This document shows positions 20,261 to 32,067 of a stretch of DNA of 64,000 nt, piece after piece. The stretch is from positions 13,548,347 through 13,612,346 of the forward strand of contig CATQJL010000316.1 of NCBI GenBank assembly GCA_958299035.1, given 5' to 3'. The notes beneath the pieces were generated by a model. That model searched no databases. It was not told the origin of the DNA and worked only from the letters and a program-made list of their open reading frames with translations. Numbering within the stretch: position 1 is the first letter of the stretch; every line of letters begins with the position of its first letter. This stretch comes from Cylicocyclus nassatus (lineage: Eukaryota > Nematoda > Chromadorea > Rhabditida > Strongylidae). Made by a program: the position numbers and the translations under genes.

Positions 20261-21214
20261 TCAGTTTGGTCCGAAAGTTCGTGCCGTTTTCTGGACCCAT
20301 GCGTGCCGTTTTCTGGACCCATGCTTAAACCATTCAGAATAAGGACAGAGAAATGTTGTAAGCACTGTCCGATGCAGCATTTCATTCTCTTCTTAATGGT
20401 TGTGTTCTTGTTCAAAGTCCCTTGTTGTCAGCTCAATAATCGGCAAGGATCTCCAACAAATGATTTTTATCCAATTGGAGTTTGACTGTTTTTGAAATTT
20501 CCATTTTAAACCTTTGATCTAGCTTTGAATAGTTGAATAATCCAAGTAAAATGCAGTACATTACAATTTTTTGCATCTCTGGCTGGCTTCTTAAAATTTT
20601 TGAAAATATTTTTTGATGCTATCAAATTCCATATTTGCGCATCTCACCTCACTTCTGATTTGTATATTATGTGAGAATAACATTATAATTCTTGTTTTCA
20701 GATCGTCCTAGGCTGTACTTAGAAAAATTGAAATCCAATATTTTGAACCGATATGCGCTCAATTGCTTACTAAAATCAGCGTTAAGTAATAAGCTAATTT
20801 GTAAGCTTCAAATTCCGGAGGTCTGTCTTTGTTTGAAACGGTTGTGTACTTCACGACTTCGCAAAAGTAAGAGTTTTTGGAAAAATTATTTTAAGAGATA
20901 CTGTAAGTTCGTTTATGAAACCAGAACATCGCTTTAATGCATTTTGTTTGTTCTATCCAACTGCCATCAAAATTAAAAAAGTTGAAACTGGAAATTTCAA
21001 AAAAAAGCCAAACTCAAGATGGGTAAAAATCATGTCATTGGTTGCAGATCTCTGTTGATTATTGAGCGAACAACAAGGGAATCTGAACGTATGCATAACA
21101 TTCAGAAAAAAAAAGAAATTTTGCATCGGCCAGTTCTTACAGCTTTTATCTACCTTTTTCTGAGTGGTTTGAGCACGGGTATGAAAAGCGACACGGACTT
21201 TCGGGCCGACCCAA
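20261..21214. mobile_element. Mariner-like inverted-repeat element abutting its neighbour
   Basis: Starts TCAGTTTGGTCCGAAAGTTCG immediately after the TA of the previous element. The right end at 21194-21214 is the diverged complement (GGACTTTCGGGCCGACCCAA) followed by TATA. The arms share CAACAAGGGA-type and AATGTTGTAAGCACTGTCCGATGCA blocks in diverged form. A 24-base segment near 20280-20325 (GTGCCGTTTTCTGGACCCATGC) is duplicated in tandem. Confidence 0.65.
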
Positions 21215-21533
21215 TATATGGTCATGCGTGTGGGAAGAACTTGAGACAACTGGGGACGGAGTTTGCCATTGAAAGATGTGTTGAGCATATGCTAGAGAAC
21301 GGGAAATTTTTTAAGACTTTTGAGATGGAGAAACGATTCTTCACGGTAGAGTTCGTTTAACTGTTATCAGATTCTAGCTTCAATCTTCACGTGGAGTGCG
21401 ATTTGCAGACTCTACTCATCTTGTAGAGCTTGTTTTGCTCTCAAATGGTCACTCAGGCCGCTTCAATTGAAGGTAAGAAATAATAAGACTATGACTGTAG
21501 TAAAAACGGTGAAAAATTACGAGACACCCTAAT
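21215..21533. mobile_element. Half of a TA-type element (solo right arm)
   Basis: Ends GAAAAATTACGAGACACCCTAA before TA and contains the module CATCTTGTAGAGCTTGTTTTGCTCTCAAATGG at 21415-21450. No left arm is present. It is homologous to the solo arm at 31280-31610, sharing GAGCATATGCTAG and the CACRTGGAGTRCGATTTG block. Confidence 0.5.
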
Positions 21534-21875
21534 ATCATGGTTACAAAATCATCTAAAGTATGGGTCTTATTCAACTAACTCTTATCAAATTGTACTGATT
21601 TATAATAATCACCGAAATCATTAGCTATAGTTTTAGACAATAAAAAGATACACTGTGACTGGCCTTTGCCCACTGCCCTATAAGCAGAAGGTATTTTAGC
21701 AGGGCTGCTGCTAGGCTTGCAGCAACCCTTATTGGGTTTGACTTGAGCTGATTTTCAGAAAAGTAAACTTATGAGCTCTTAAAAAAGTATCCTTCCCTTC
21801 TTGCCCTCTTCTCACTATTATCACCCATCATAAGCTTCTTCGTTTTTTTGAAAAAAGAGGTGCGGCCCTCTTTTA
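21534..21875. other. No gene seen
   Basis: Spacer of about 340 bp without recognised signals. Confidence 0.4.
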
Positions 21876-22830
21876 TTACATTGATGCATAATTCCTGCAC
21901 CAAAATAGGAATAGACAGCCATATTCCTGTATCCCATATAGGATTCGATATATCATTAAATAGAGCAAACCTAGCTCTACAAGATAGTGCTTAAAGTTTT
22001 GCAGCAGCTTTGACTCAAGCCAAGATTGAAGCCAAGGTTGAAAAAGATCCAACAGCCCCAAAAAACCGAGAAAAAATTGGAAGTCGGTTCAGAAAAATCC
22101 TTCGAAATTCCTAACTTGCTCATGCATTGTAATTTCTATAGGAGATTTCTACAGTTGCTGTATTTTTCTCTCATTTAGAAACCGAGAAAATGAAATTTTA
22201 ATGTTTTGCCAGTTTAGTCCTAAGATGTTCTAGCACTCACTGACAGTTGTTCACTATAGGGCCATAGAAGCGTGAATGTGAATTTTCAGCTTTTTATAGC
22301 AGCTGGTTTACAAGTATCGATTTTCTAGCAACTAGGCAAGGAAAATTCAGACAAGGAGAGCTAGATTCGTCATTTCTCGTGAACTAGCTGTTCTAGAAGG
22401 TTGAAAATGTAAAGTTTTACTGCTCACTTCATGTACTATACAACTGTTAGTGCTGAAACATTTCAGCACTAATTTGGCAAAAACATAAAAAACTTCGTTT
22501 TCTCAATTTCTAGCTGAGAGAAAAATACTGCCTGCATAGAGAAACGTCTTATACGAAATCATAGTGCATGAGCAAGCTAAGAGTTTTAAGGATTTTCTGA
22601 ACGGACTTCCAATTTCTCTTGGTTTTTGTGGGCGCTTGGATCTTTTTCGTTTTTGACTTTGACTTTTTGAATTCTTCGCGGATCAAAACTGCTGCAAGAC
22701 TTTGAGCACTATCTTGTAGTGCTAAGTTTGCTCTATCTGATGATATATCGAATTTTATTTGGGATATAAGATTATTCCGGATTATAGCGGTATGTACCTA
22801 TTTTGGTGCAGGAATTATGCATTAACCTAA
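21876..22830. mobile_element. Inverted-repeat element with GCATAATTCCTGCACC subtermini
   Basis: Left TTACATTGATGCATAATTCC and right complement of TTAGGTTAATGCATAATTCC bound 955 bp. The arms share the GGAATAGACAGCC region loosely and the TAGAGC hairpin module at 21961-21985 and 22715-22740. No transposase. Confidence 0.65.
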
Positions 22831-22834
22831 CATT

Positions 22835-23500
22835 TTAGGTTCGCCCGAAAGTTCCTTTGCACTATTTTCAAAAATTCATAATCCCCAATTTTTTCTGCCG
22901 ATTTGCGTGCTCCCGTTTTTATCTGAGTAAGCAATTCGTTCTCTACACAGAGAACGAATTGCTACACTCCCCTTCCTAGCGTCATTTCATTGAGCATACA
23001 CTACATAGATATAAGCGATAGAAGAAAATTACTCAAATTTTGAATATTTTGTGTAGGACCATAGAAAATCTGGAAAACTTGCAGTAAAAACGGAGCAGTC
23101 GTCATTACAGGTTCTTCCACCAGCTCTGATTATACTATGAAATGTTCTCTATAAAAGGTTACGATTTTCGAGCAAGCAATACAAAAAAACATTTGATTTA
23201 TTTTAGCATTTTTTAGGGAAATCATAACTTTTTATAGAGACTCCCAATCAGCACAAATTTTGCACTGTTAAAAAGAGCTGAGAGGATCTATAGTTTGACT
23301 GCTTCGATTTTTACTGCAAGTTTCAGATTTTTTATGACCCTAGACACAAAATCCAAAATTTGAGTAATTTTCTTGTATCGCTTATATCTATGCTCACTAG
23401 AATGCCGCTAGCAAACGTCTGTGTAGGGAACGAATCGTTTTTTCAGATAAAATGGGAGCATGCAAATTGGTTGAAAAAACCAGGATTTGGGCTAACCTAA
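22835..23500. mobile_element. Mariner-like inverted-repeat element, TTAGGTTCGCCCGAAAG ends
   Basis: 666 bp with TTAGGTTCGCCCGAAAG at the left and the complement of TTAGGTTAGCCCAAATCC at the right, followed by TA. It starts 4 bp after the previous element. Near the left end is a perfect 13-bp hairpin (22931-22962, GCAATTCGTTCTC, loop TACACA). The opposite arm has a diverged copy (GGGAACGAATCG). Confidence 0.7.
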
Positions 23501-23621
23501 TATAATGGTAATCGATGTGGCAAGTGTTGTAAACCTGCGAGAAGGGAAAATAAAATTAATAAAAGTAATATATAATGAAAACAATGAAACAAGTTTTAAA
23601 ATGTAATAGTATATAAAAATA

Positions 23622-24288
23622 GGATGTCCCAAAAAATGTGCACACTGTTGGTAACTCTCCTGCTTTCATGTCTCTTGCCGAGCTTAAGGTGCCACTGTGT
23701 GGATCGAGGTTCAACTTAAATTTGTTGTGTGGAGCAAATGACATCCTTCTTCATCACTGTAAGATTACGGTAGAAACTTCGAGGAGGATTTTGAGCCACT
23801 GAAAGCGATAATTTGCCGGTAATTTGCCTCAGAAAGAAAGCCGAACAAACCAGAAACTCCTGAATGGGCTAATCGAAGACGCTATGTTTAAACATGAAAT
23901 TGCACTTTCGTATAGTCTTTCATAAGTTATTTCAGATTTAGGGAATAACTGTTTCAACGTTATTCAAAAATGTGAATACGCCATCAAGAAAGCCCGAAAA
24001 ATTCATGAAGAGTTATGTAGTCAAATCAGCACACCCCTGCAAACTTTGCCATACAAATTTTCAGTTTTTTCTGAATTATTTTAATAAAAGGCCCATTTTA
24101 CAGTGACGCTGTATGCTGGAAGTTCATACCGTAGTCCTACAGTAATGAAGAGTGACTCGTGACTCGCTTCAAACAGCAACTTAGGCTGAATCTAGGTCTA
24201 CAGAATGGCAGCTCAAGCTCGGCAAAAAACATGAAAGCAGGAGAGTTACTAACGATCAGATATGTGCGCATCTTTATGGGACACCCCG
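23622..24288. mobile_element. TA-flanked inverted-repeat element, GGATGTCCCAAAAAATGTGC ends
   Basis: 667 bp flanked by TA (23620-23621, 24289-24290). The ends are GGATGTCCCAAAAAATGTGC and the complement of GGGGTGTCCCATAAAGATGC. Arms share CTCTCCTGCTTTCATG and the CATCACTGTAAGATTACGGTA block. The element at 45550-46221 belongs to the same family. Confidence 0.75.
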
Positions 24289-26214
24289 TATGTAGAATAT
24301 GTAGAAAATCTGGTAAGAAATTAGTAAATGATTTGTAAAGTAAATAGGGAAGAAAAATTACAGTACAAAGCGCTAAAGTAAAGTGAGTATGATTGAGAAT
24401 TGATTTAGTTTTGATTAAAGTCAATCTTTATGGAATATAAGGTAATATTCTAAATTACAACATGTTGCAATTTAAATGTAACAATGTTGTTTGCAATAGA
24501 AATTAAAATAATTTCAGGAAATATCCCTTATTCAAATATCTGTTCTATTTGTGTTTTTATAATGGATTAATCAAAGTTATAATAAGGTACTGTTACAATG
24601 TTCTTGCACCGGTTTCTAGTGAGTTGTAAAAATGAATTGGAATACAGTGTTTATTTCATATAAAAGTTTAGTATAGGCTTCCTATGCGTATAGCGGGCGC
24701 ATCTAAAAACTACGCAGCTACCAAAAACTGCCGCGCGTATACGTTGGCAAAAGTCGGCAAAGCTTCGCCCCCTATACTGTGGGGAATAGGCGATAGGTAA
24801 GGTTTGATCATTTTTGAGAAATCGGATGCCAGTATTGTGGAGATCAAAAAGGTTAGTAAAACTTTCGCACTATTGCGCTCAAATGTACCCGCAATCGACG
24901 AAAGAAAAGCTGTTAATTAGTATAGTCCTTTGTTGCACCTATTGCGTCAAGTATCGGATTGTCACCGAGAAGATGCCAACCTCCTCTTCCAATCTCTTTT
25001 GTTTAGGGAAGCCGCCGTGGAGTATCTTATGGTCAGTGGTGGATTCGTTCAGCAAGCACCCAAAACCTATGAACCGGCTGTACTATTGAAGAAACCATAA
25101 CCTACGCACAAAGCTACTGACAGGGATTTTAGTCCACCTATGCTGTTGAAAACCAGTTTTTTGCATTGACAGAAAAAAATTAATTGCCGTGGTTCTATCT
25201 ATTACTGAATATAAAATAAGCAGAGTCCATTTTTGTTCTAGTATAATAGATCCGGTATAGCGAAGACTATAAAGTAAGTACAGGTTTTTTAATCCCGTAT
25301 TCATAATATCTGTGAACATTTGACAAGAAGGAAGATGGTCCATTTACTCAGCGATCCCCGATAATGAATATGGGGCATGTGTTGCATTGCTATATAAATA
25401 AGCAATATCCATCTATCTTTGCTTAGAGAATTCGCCTTAGGGTGCGCTGCGGTTGGTGGTTGACCTATATAGTGATCTCTCATGTAGCATAGGTCGTGTG
25501 TGGATAGATTTGGACTCACACTAGGATTGCGGTTGGAAGTAAGGTGGGTAGTGTAAGAAAATTTTTCTTTACACGTGATAACGTCGTCGACCACTAATGA
25601 GCTTTTTAAGTAAATATCTAGAGAATACATTTCAATCCGTATAATAAGAGTTTTATTATGGTCGTTGACAAAGTGAAAATTATGATAAATTATTTATATC
25701 ATTTTCAGGCTTAGATATATCTTTTACATAATTAATAATCTTAAGATGTCATAGAAAATAACTTTGGAGACAAGTTATAAACATTTTCAAAAAAATGTCA
25801 ATCAGAGGGTGGTCATGGAATGTGTTAGGATAACAGAGATTAAAATCTGAGATTGAAAATCCCAAAAGACGCCCACTGGACTGCGTCCTGAAAAAGTTTG
25901 GTGAAACTGTTTTAAAGTGAGTGTGTAGTTGTATAATAGGGATGCTACTAACTCAGAGTTCCAGAAATTATAGGAGGATGGTCTTATGGCCCGGACATGC
26001 TGGAATGCCAAAGGATCCTCAGTTGCAATTAGAGTATTTGATTATTTGTAAGGGTGCCCTTAATTTTTTACCGTTTTTTACCCTAAACATAAACATTTCC
26101 TGAGAACTGGGGCATCTACAAAGTTTACAAAAACCTGGTCGTACTTCTTTATGTATAAGCTATGTGATCACAAGCATGGGAGGAGCTCAATAGGTTTAGG
26201 GGCGGAGTTTGCTG
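24289..26214. other. No gene seen
   Basis: About 1.9 kb of AT-rich sequence. Open frames of up to about 109 codons occur at 24814-25089 (+) and 25083-25630 (-), but they show no domain, signal peptide or splice pattern. I assign nothing here. Confidence 0.35.
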
Positions 26215-26268
26215 TTAGGTTGTCTCATAAGTCTTTTCATTTTTGAGTTCTCGCTGTGATAAGTCTTA

Positions 26269-27561
26269 AAGAGCTTCCAGACCGCGCCGATTGTCGCTTT
26301 TGCAGCCAGTAGCTGCTTTCGCGCCGGTTGCCGCTAATGCGGCTGAAGCGCACCCTGTCGGATTTTGTCCTTGGAGCGTCGCGAGAGCCTATTGGCATAA
26401 AATACTAAGCTTTTCAATTCTTTCACTACACTCTTTTGTTTCCAAGGTCCTCCTCTTTCTGTAAGTATTCATTGCAGGTTCTACGATGTTGGAGTAATCT
26501 ACTCATTGTCGAATATTCAATCTACCTCCCGTGTAGAGCTGTTTCTTTATGCAAAAAAGGTGACGAACGGCGTTTTGTTTTTCATTTGTTTCCAGGCTAT
26601 TCTTTTACGGTAGTTGATCGATTTCGTAGAGAATAAAGTCTCTTTAAATTTGTCTTTAGTTTTGAAGCTATGCTACTTCCATCAAAGAGTCATCGGGTTG
26701 CGGAATTTCCTTGAATGTAAGTGTGAACTTGTTGAAACTTCATGCAACATTGTTTTTTCGTACCCTCTCGTTAACTTTATCATTAAAATCAGAAAAAGCC
26801 CGCAACCCGCCTCCCACAAGAGCTCGGAGCTGGGAGCTCGTGAATCTTTGCGGAACGCTCTTTTTGTTTGCACAGCTTTCGTTTTGATAATATTGCTCTG
26901 CTGTGTGGTTGCGCAGGCAAGGTTTTTCGATGTCTTTTCCGATTTGAGGTTGGTCTACTATGCTGAGTAGACAATATCGTCGCAAAGCGCTGTTTTGCAC
27001 TTTCTAATTTCAAAGCTACTGAAGCTACTCTACTATGTGAAGGTACACTTACTGATCTAGTATAGTTTGATAGTATAGTTAATATATTAATTAATAATTA
27101 CGGTAGTATAGTTTGATCCTGCGGCATGATGGAATAACTTCAAAAACAAAGAAAGTACATTCGCAACTGGCTCATCCAGCATAGTAAACCAGTTCCAAAA
27201 CGAGAAAGACATCGAAAAGGCCTTGCCTTGCAACAGCTGTGCAGCGGAATTTAGAGTGAAAGGGTTTCACTCAACAATGAATTGATTTTTCCAGCGGTAG
27301 ACAACCGAAAAAACGAAATCCAGATCAAACGAACCATATCTGCAATCAATTACTACAGCAAAGAAGAGAATCTTGGAAACAAAAGAATGATGACAAAGGA
27401 ATCGAAAAGCCTAGCAGCTAATGCCAATAGGCTCTCGCTACGCTCCAAAGACAAAATCTGACACAGTGCGCTTCAGCTGCGATAGCGGCAACCGGCGCGA
27501 AAGCAGCTACCGGCTGCAAAAGCGACAACCGGCGCGGTCCCGGCGCGGTCTAGAGGCTCCC
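26269..27561. mobile_element. TTA-flanked foldback with CAGACCGCGCCG ends
   Basis: Direct repeat TTA at 26266-26268 and 27562-27564. The left end (GAGCTTCCAGACCGCGCCG) and right end (complement of GGGAGCCTCTAGACCGCGCCG) are inverted. Complementarity runs about 600 bp into each side (AAGACATCGAAAA near 27205 against TTTTTCGATGTCTTTT near 26926). It is PIF/Harbinger-like by its TTA target. No transposase is recognised. Confidence 0.7.
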
Positions 27562-27890
27562 TTACACTTCTTATTCCAAATAGACATCAGGAGAGCATTT
27601 GATAATGCAAAGCAAGCTCTATAAGATGGTTTTTGAGCTTTTGCACCAGCTTCGATACACTTTAAGTTCGAGACCGAAATCTAAAAAATTTTGAATGCCT
27701 AGACAATTGAAAATTTTTTATATCATTATTCAGAAAAGTCCTACAGATCACTAAGTCGCTCACGCAATGTACACACCCCATCAGACATCACCTTTGCTGT
27801 TGCTGTCTTTTTTTATTGGCTAAAAATCAAGAAACCGAAAATTTCCATGTTTTTACCAAAGTGGTGCCTGTGCTCTTCTGATACTAGTTG

Positions 27891-28137
27891 TACAATACCG
27901 CTCATAATTCGTCAAAAAAGTCGCCGGACTGCGGCGGAGTGCGCTAGAGTGCGTCGGAGTGTGGTGGAGTGTGGCGCAGTGCGCCGGAGTGCGTCGGAGT
28001 GTGGCGGACCGCGGCGGAGTGCGCTAGAGTGCGTCGGAGTGTGGCGGAGTGCGGCGCAGTGCGCCGGAGTGCGGCGGAGTGTGGCGGAGTGCGCCGCACT
28101 CCGGCGACTTTTTTGACGAATTATGATCGGTATTGTA
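27891..28137. mobile_element. Foldback element with TACAATACC ends and a decamer-repeat core
   Basis: Ends TACAATACCGCTCATAATTCG and its near complement CGAATTATGATCGGTATTGTA. Between them lie GTCAAAAAAGTCGCCGG and its inverse, and about 19 consecutive 10-base units of the CGGAGTGCGG type (27921-28110). Open frames across the core are translated repeat. The element at 30033-30204 has the same termini. Confidence 0.75.
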
Positions 28138-30032
28138 TATGGAGTGAGTGAAAGGAAATATACATATATTAGGTGTATAATAACATCAAAAGTGGGCGGG
28201 GCTTACAGTTCACAGCTCAACAGCGATAAAATCGATATTTTGAAGTTAGAGAACTATCAAAACCTCAAAAATTGTCAAAAATCGATAAAGTCGGTGTTCT
28301 GGAGGTTGCAAAATTCTCAAAAATTGTCAAAAATCGATAAAGTCGGTGTTCTGGAGGTTGCAAAATTCTCAAAAATTGTCAAAAATCGATGAAATCGATA
28401 TTTTGGAGGTTGCAAAATTCCCAAAATTGTCAAAAATCGATAAATTCGATATTTCGCAAACTCCAAAACCTCAAAAATCGTCAGAATCGCTATTCTAAAG
28501 GTTGCGAAATTCCGAAAATCGATAAAATAGGAGATTTGGAGAATTTGGAGATTTCGCAAACTCAAAAACTTTAACACCCACCTTCAAACCCCAAGGCTCC
28601 ATTCGCTTCACTAGACTTCGCCCACTCAACTGCAAGCTCCGCCCCTTTTCCCTCCTAACTCTACAAAATGAGCGAAAAACTGAGCGAAAAATTTGAAGAA
28701 GTGCGGAAGAACCTCAATTCCAGTGCTACTATACAGCTAAAACTCGTCCAAACAAGCTCCGCCCACTTTATTCCCCACAACACATCAAAATTAAAGAAAA
28801 TAAGGAAAAATAAGGAAAAATAAGCGAGAATCGCGTTTTTCTAAGCCTATTTACCCCCTTTCTAGCCGGTTTCAGCCCCCTAACCAGGTCCAGATGGCCG
28901 GGGAAAACTGTAAATAAAGAGAGGGGGAAAATTAAGGGGGGAGAGAGAAGGGGGGGGGGAAAGAGGAAAAATCGCGTGTCTAAGTTTTGTCCGGGAAGAT
29001 TTATAGATAGGCTCCCATAGCCGGAGCCCCTACATTTTCTCCGAATTATATGTGGTGTCCCCCTCGAATACAAACTGAAGAATGGCTATCCCAGCCGGTC
29101 ATCCCTACTCTCCGCGGAGAAAAAATTCAGAATATGCACTATCGCCTTTATATAGCGCCTCCTACAGGGAATCTCTAGGCACAAGCTACCCCTAGAAAAA
29201 TAGAGCTACCAAAACTACATGTCAAAGGCCACATGAGATTACCCCAGCCCTGCAACTCTTACAGATATAAGGCGCCGAAATCGCCCTTATTGACAGATTT
29301 CCCAAGTTCGGCTGTCAATTAGGCACTTTTAATGGAAATTAGTTATTCTACGACTTTCTCTCCAAAAATCATATTTTCAGATATCTGTCGAATAAAACAA
29401 ACCACAGCCCCGTAGCTGTAATATTCGCAGAGTTATTAGCCCCCCAACATGCAAGCTCAGGCCGTAAAATTGGCTCCCCCAAAGTTGCTCCGTAATTCCC
29501 CCAAAAATCACGTTAGACACCTGTCTCATACTTATACATTACATATTTTTTCCAGCTTCTTAGAAGCAATACACATTGATATAGCGCAATCGCTCCTCAC
29601 TCTTGGCCTCGGCGCAAAATTTGGTCAAAATATTGAGGTTTTCGGATTGGCCGCAAACTTCACTCATAGTGGTTCTTGGTCCCGGTCTTTACGAAAATCC
29701 TATTTATTTTGCAGTAGAGAGTCTTACAGTAAAGCTAAAGTGAGATAGAAGTAGCTGAACCAATCAAGATCGCAACTTCGCCTGCACTTTTTCCCTACCT
29801 GTTGCGAAAATTGTCTGCAGATTTTTGTGAGTTGAAAACTTTGTGAACACCTCTATCGGACCATGCTTAGCACAGATCTTTATTTGAATTGTTCGTCAGA
29901 TTATGATGTTACAAAATCGCCTTCTCATGAATTCTCTTTCAGATTCGAAAGTCGTGTAATTTGGCAGATATTCTATCCTACAATGTGCCACCAGCAGCAA
30001 AACAATGTAAGAAATGTTGTTAGCACGTCGAG
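28138..30032. other. Insertion block with a ~52-bp tandem repeat; no gene seen
   Basis: Between the two TACAATACC elements. At 28220-28520 four to five copies of a ~52-bp unit carry CAAAAATCGATAAAGTCGG and TGGAGGTTGCAAAATTC. Purine-rich G/A tracts lie at 28917-28975. A plus-strand open frame of 99 codons at 29449-29748 is unrecognised. No RNA gene or domain could be supported. Confidence 0.45.
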
Positions 30033-30204
30033 TACAATACCGCTCACAGAATGTGCAAAATTTCCCTGAATATCGCAAAATTCCGGAAATTCCGCGAAAC
30101 TTCGCGAACTTTCAGGAGTTTCGCGAAATTCCGGAAAGTTCGCGGAATTTTTGGAATTTCGCGACATTCACGGAAATTTTGCAAGTTATGTGAGTGGTAT
30201 TGTA
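30033..30204. mobile_element. Foldback element with TACAATACC ends and a GCGAAATTCC core
   Basis: Ends TACAATACCGCTCA and TGAGTGGTATTGTA. The 172-bp interior is a series of degenerate AATTCCGCGAAA-like words in both orientations (for example GCGAAACTTCGCG and TTTCGCGAAATTCCGG). It is a second member of the family at 27891-28137 with a different repeat core. Confidence 0.7.
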
Positions 30205-30550
30205 GAATGCAAGAAGATGCCCAACGATTGTTACAAGAGCGCAACGATACCAGCGTGGAAGAACAAGGGGGATATAACAGACTGCTCTACATGTATACTA
30301 CAAGCTTTCAGAAGTATAATTGTGAATCAGCTTTCTTTAAACTCTAGTTCCTGAGAAATATCGAAATTAGTTTTTTTCACTCAGGTTTTCCACGCTTAAC
30401 TCAACATTTCTCGGCAACACGAACTTAAAGAGCTGAAAATTCACGATTGTACTTCTAAGGGCTCATAGTATACAACTGCAAGAAGAGCACAGCACCACTT
30501 TGGTGAAAACACAAATTTTCAGTTTTTTAGATTTCTAGCAAAGAAAAAAA

Positions 30551-30585
30551 GACAGTAACAGCACAGTTTGTGTGCTGTTACTGTC
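30551..30585. repeat. Perfect 15-bp hairpin
   Basis: GACAGTAACAGCACA, a five-base loop GTTTG, and TGTGCTGTTACTGTC form an exact stem in the right arm of the 5 kb palindrome. It does not look like a transcription terminator, because no T-run follows. Confidence 0.8.
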
Positions 30586-30660
30586 TGAAAGTGTAGTTTA
30601 AGTGTCTGATTTGGAATGTATATACCTGAGCGAGTGAGAGATCTGTAGCACTTTTCTGAA

Positions 30661-31064
30661 TCTTCTTATATATAAAGCTGAATGTGTGTCTGTCTGTCTG
30701 TACGTATGTGCGGAAAAGAAATTTTTATTTCTGAACCGATTTGGACCAAACTTGGCACACATACACTTCGGGCCCCGGCGGGTGTCATGGGCTACTTTTC
30801 GTATCGATCGATATCGATTTTATCGATTTTTATCGATTTTTGCAGAGTTCACCTACGGGGCTGGGAGTTCGCACAGGGGGGAGTGAGCATGGGGATTCCG
30901 AATACAATAGCAGTTTTCGGGATTATCGATTACTTTTATCGATTTTATCGATTTTTCGCAGAATTTGAGCTACAGGGCTGGGAGTTGGCACAGGGAAGTA
31001 ATCGAGCATGCTGATTGCAAATATTTTATTGACAGACCCGGGCGGAGCCGGGTTTGCCAACTAG
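30661..31064 (+). mobile_element. Helitron-like element 7
   Basis: Begins TCTTCTTATATATAAAGCTG after an A and ends GGTTTGCCAACTAG before a T. At 404 bp it has the complete set of family blocks: CGGGCCCCGGCGGGTGTC, ATCGATATCGATTTTATCG, two GGGCTGGGAGTT segments and the CCGGGCGGAGCCGG hairpin. It was inserted in the right arm of the 5 kb palindrome. Confidence 0.75.
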
Positions 31065-31279
31065 TACTGATATAAAAGCTTTTCAATTTTCTAGGCATCC
31101 AAAACTTTTTAGACTTTGGTTTTAAATTTGAAGCGGATCGAAGCTGGTGCGAAAGCATAAAAGCCATTTTATAGAGCTTCCTTTGCTCTATTGAAACTTA
31201 TCCTGGTGTCTATTTAGGATAAGAAGTGTATGACTTATTACAGGGAAAACTCAAAATGAAGGCTTTTGGGACAACTTAA

Positions 31280-31610
31280 TATTTTGCTCCATTCATTTTT
31301 CTATTTTTAGCCATGGGAAAAATACGGAAATTGCACAATTGAATGGTTGAAATGTCGAGCATATGCTAGGATAAATGTGAGATAATTAGGGTTTTTGGGG
31401 TGGAGATACCTTTGACGGAAATGTTCATTTTTGACTGGCGTCAGATTTCGACTCAAAAGCTCACATGGAGTACGATTTGGGCAAATTCTCAAAAGCATCT
31501 TGTAGAACTTCTTTGCCATGTCGAATGATTACTGAACTCACATCAGTTGAAAAGAAAGATACAGAAAGACAACGGTTTTAGTAAATACGGTAAATTTTAT
31601 GGGACACCCT
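31280..31610. mobile_element. Half of a TA-type element (second solo arm)
   Basis: Homologous to 21215-21533, sharing GAGCATATGCTAG, the GGAGTACGATTTG block, CATCTTGTAGAACTTCTTTG and the end ATGGGACACCCTA. No matching opposite arm is visible. Confidence 0.45.
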
Positions 31611-32067
31611 ATTAGTTTTTTGAAAATATTTCATGTTCGTGTGTCGTTTTCAGACCAAAATAACTTCTTGGATATCCGTTTCGGAAGTTTTCGAAGTAGA
31701 AGAAACCACAGGTGCGATAAGGTGAGAATACTCCAGGGTGAAGGTGGTCACAATGGTCGCAGCCCCTCCAGAGTGAAGGGTGTTTCACTTGGTAGAAAAA
31801 GTATAAAATGTCGACGGAGGGGGGGGGGGAGAGAGGAGGGGAGCCCTGGTGTTTTCTCATCATTTTTCCTAGTCAAAGTTCATAATTTATTCCTTACCAT
31901 TACTGGTTATCTTTTTTCTGAGATATGAACCCGATGCGCTGCTGGATTAGCACACAATTATATTGCTGACCAGCACTTTGCATTTTTTAAACATTTCCTT
32001 TTCATTTTTTTACATCACCCTGCCTGTTTTTGGAACTATCATAGAAGATGTGCATGCGAGAACATTT
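31611..32067. other. No gene seen
   Basis: Contains a purine tract with a G run at about 31817-31832. Open frames of about 80-110 codons on both strands lack recognisable features. Confidence 0.4.

Larger units (their letters stand above)
26215..31279. mobile_element. 5 kb palindromic TA-type element broken up by nested insertions
   Basis: Ends TTAGGTTGTCTCATAAG (26215) and the complement of TTAAGTTGTCCCAAAAG (31279). The left arm is 26215-26268, then 27565-27890, then about 30290-30395. The right arm is about 30396-31279. Matching points include CACTTCTTATTCCAAATAGACA (27567) with 31203-31226, the GAGCAAAGCAAGCTC module (27600 and 31170), and ACCAAAGTGGTGCCTGTGCTCTTCT (27855) with 30487-30512. 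Three insertions account for the extra length: 26269-27561, about 27891-30290, and the Helitron at 30661-31064. Confidence 0.65.

Noticed and set aside
25802..26103. Possible LINE C-terminus (KKFGETVLK ... RRMVLWPGHAGMP)
   Set aside because: Only vaguely similar to the basic tails of nematode LINEs; too short and broken to support.
27847..28151. Cysteine/arginine-rich frames over the decamer repeat
   Set aside because: All frames are partly open because the repeat unit lacks stops. No start context, splice site or non-repeat part.
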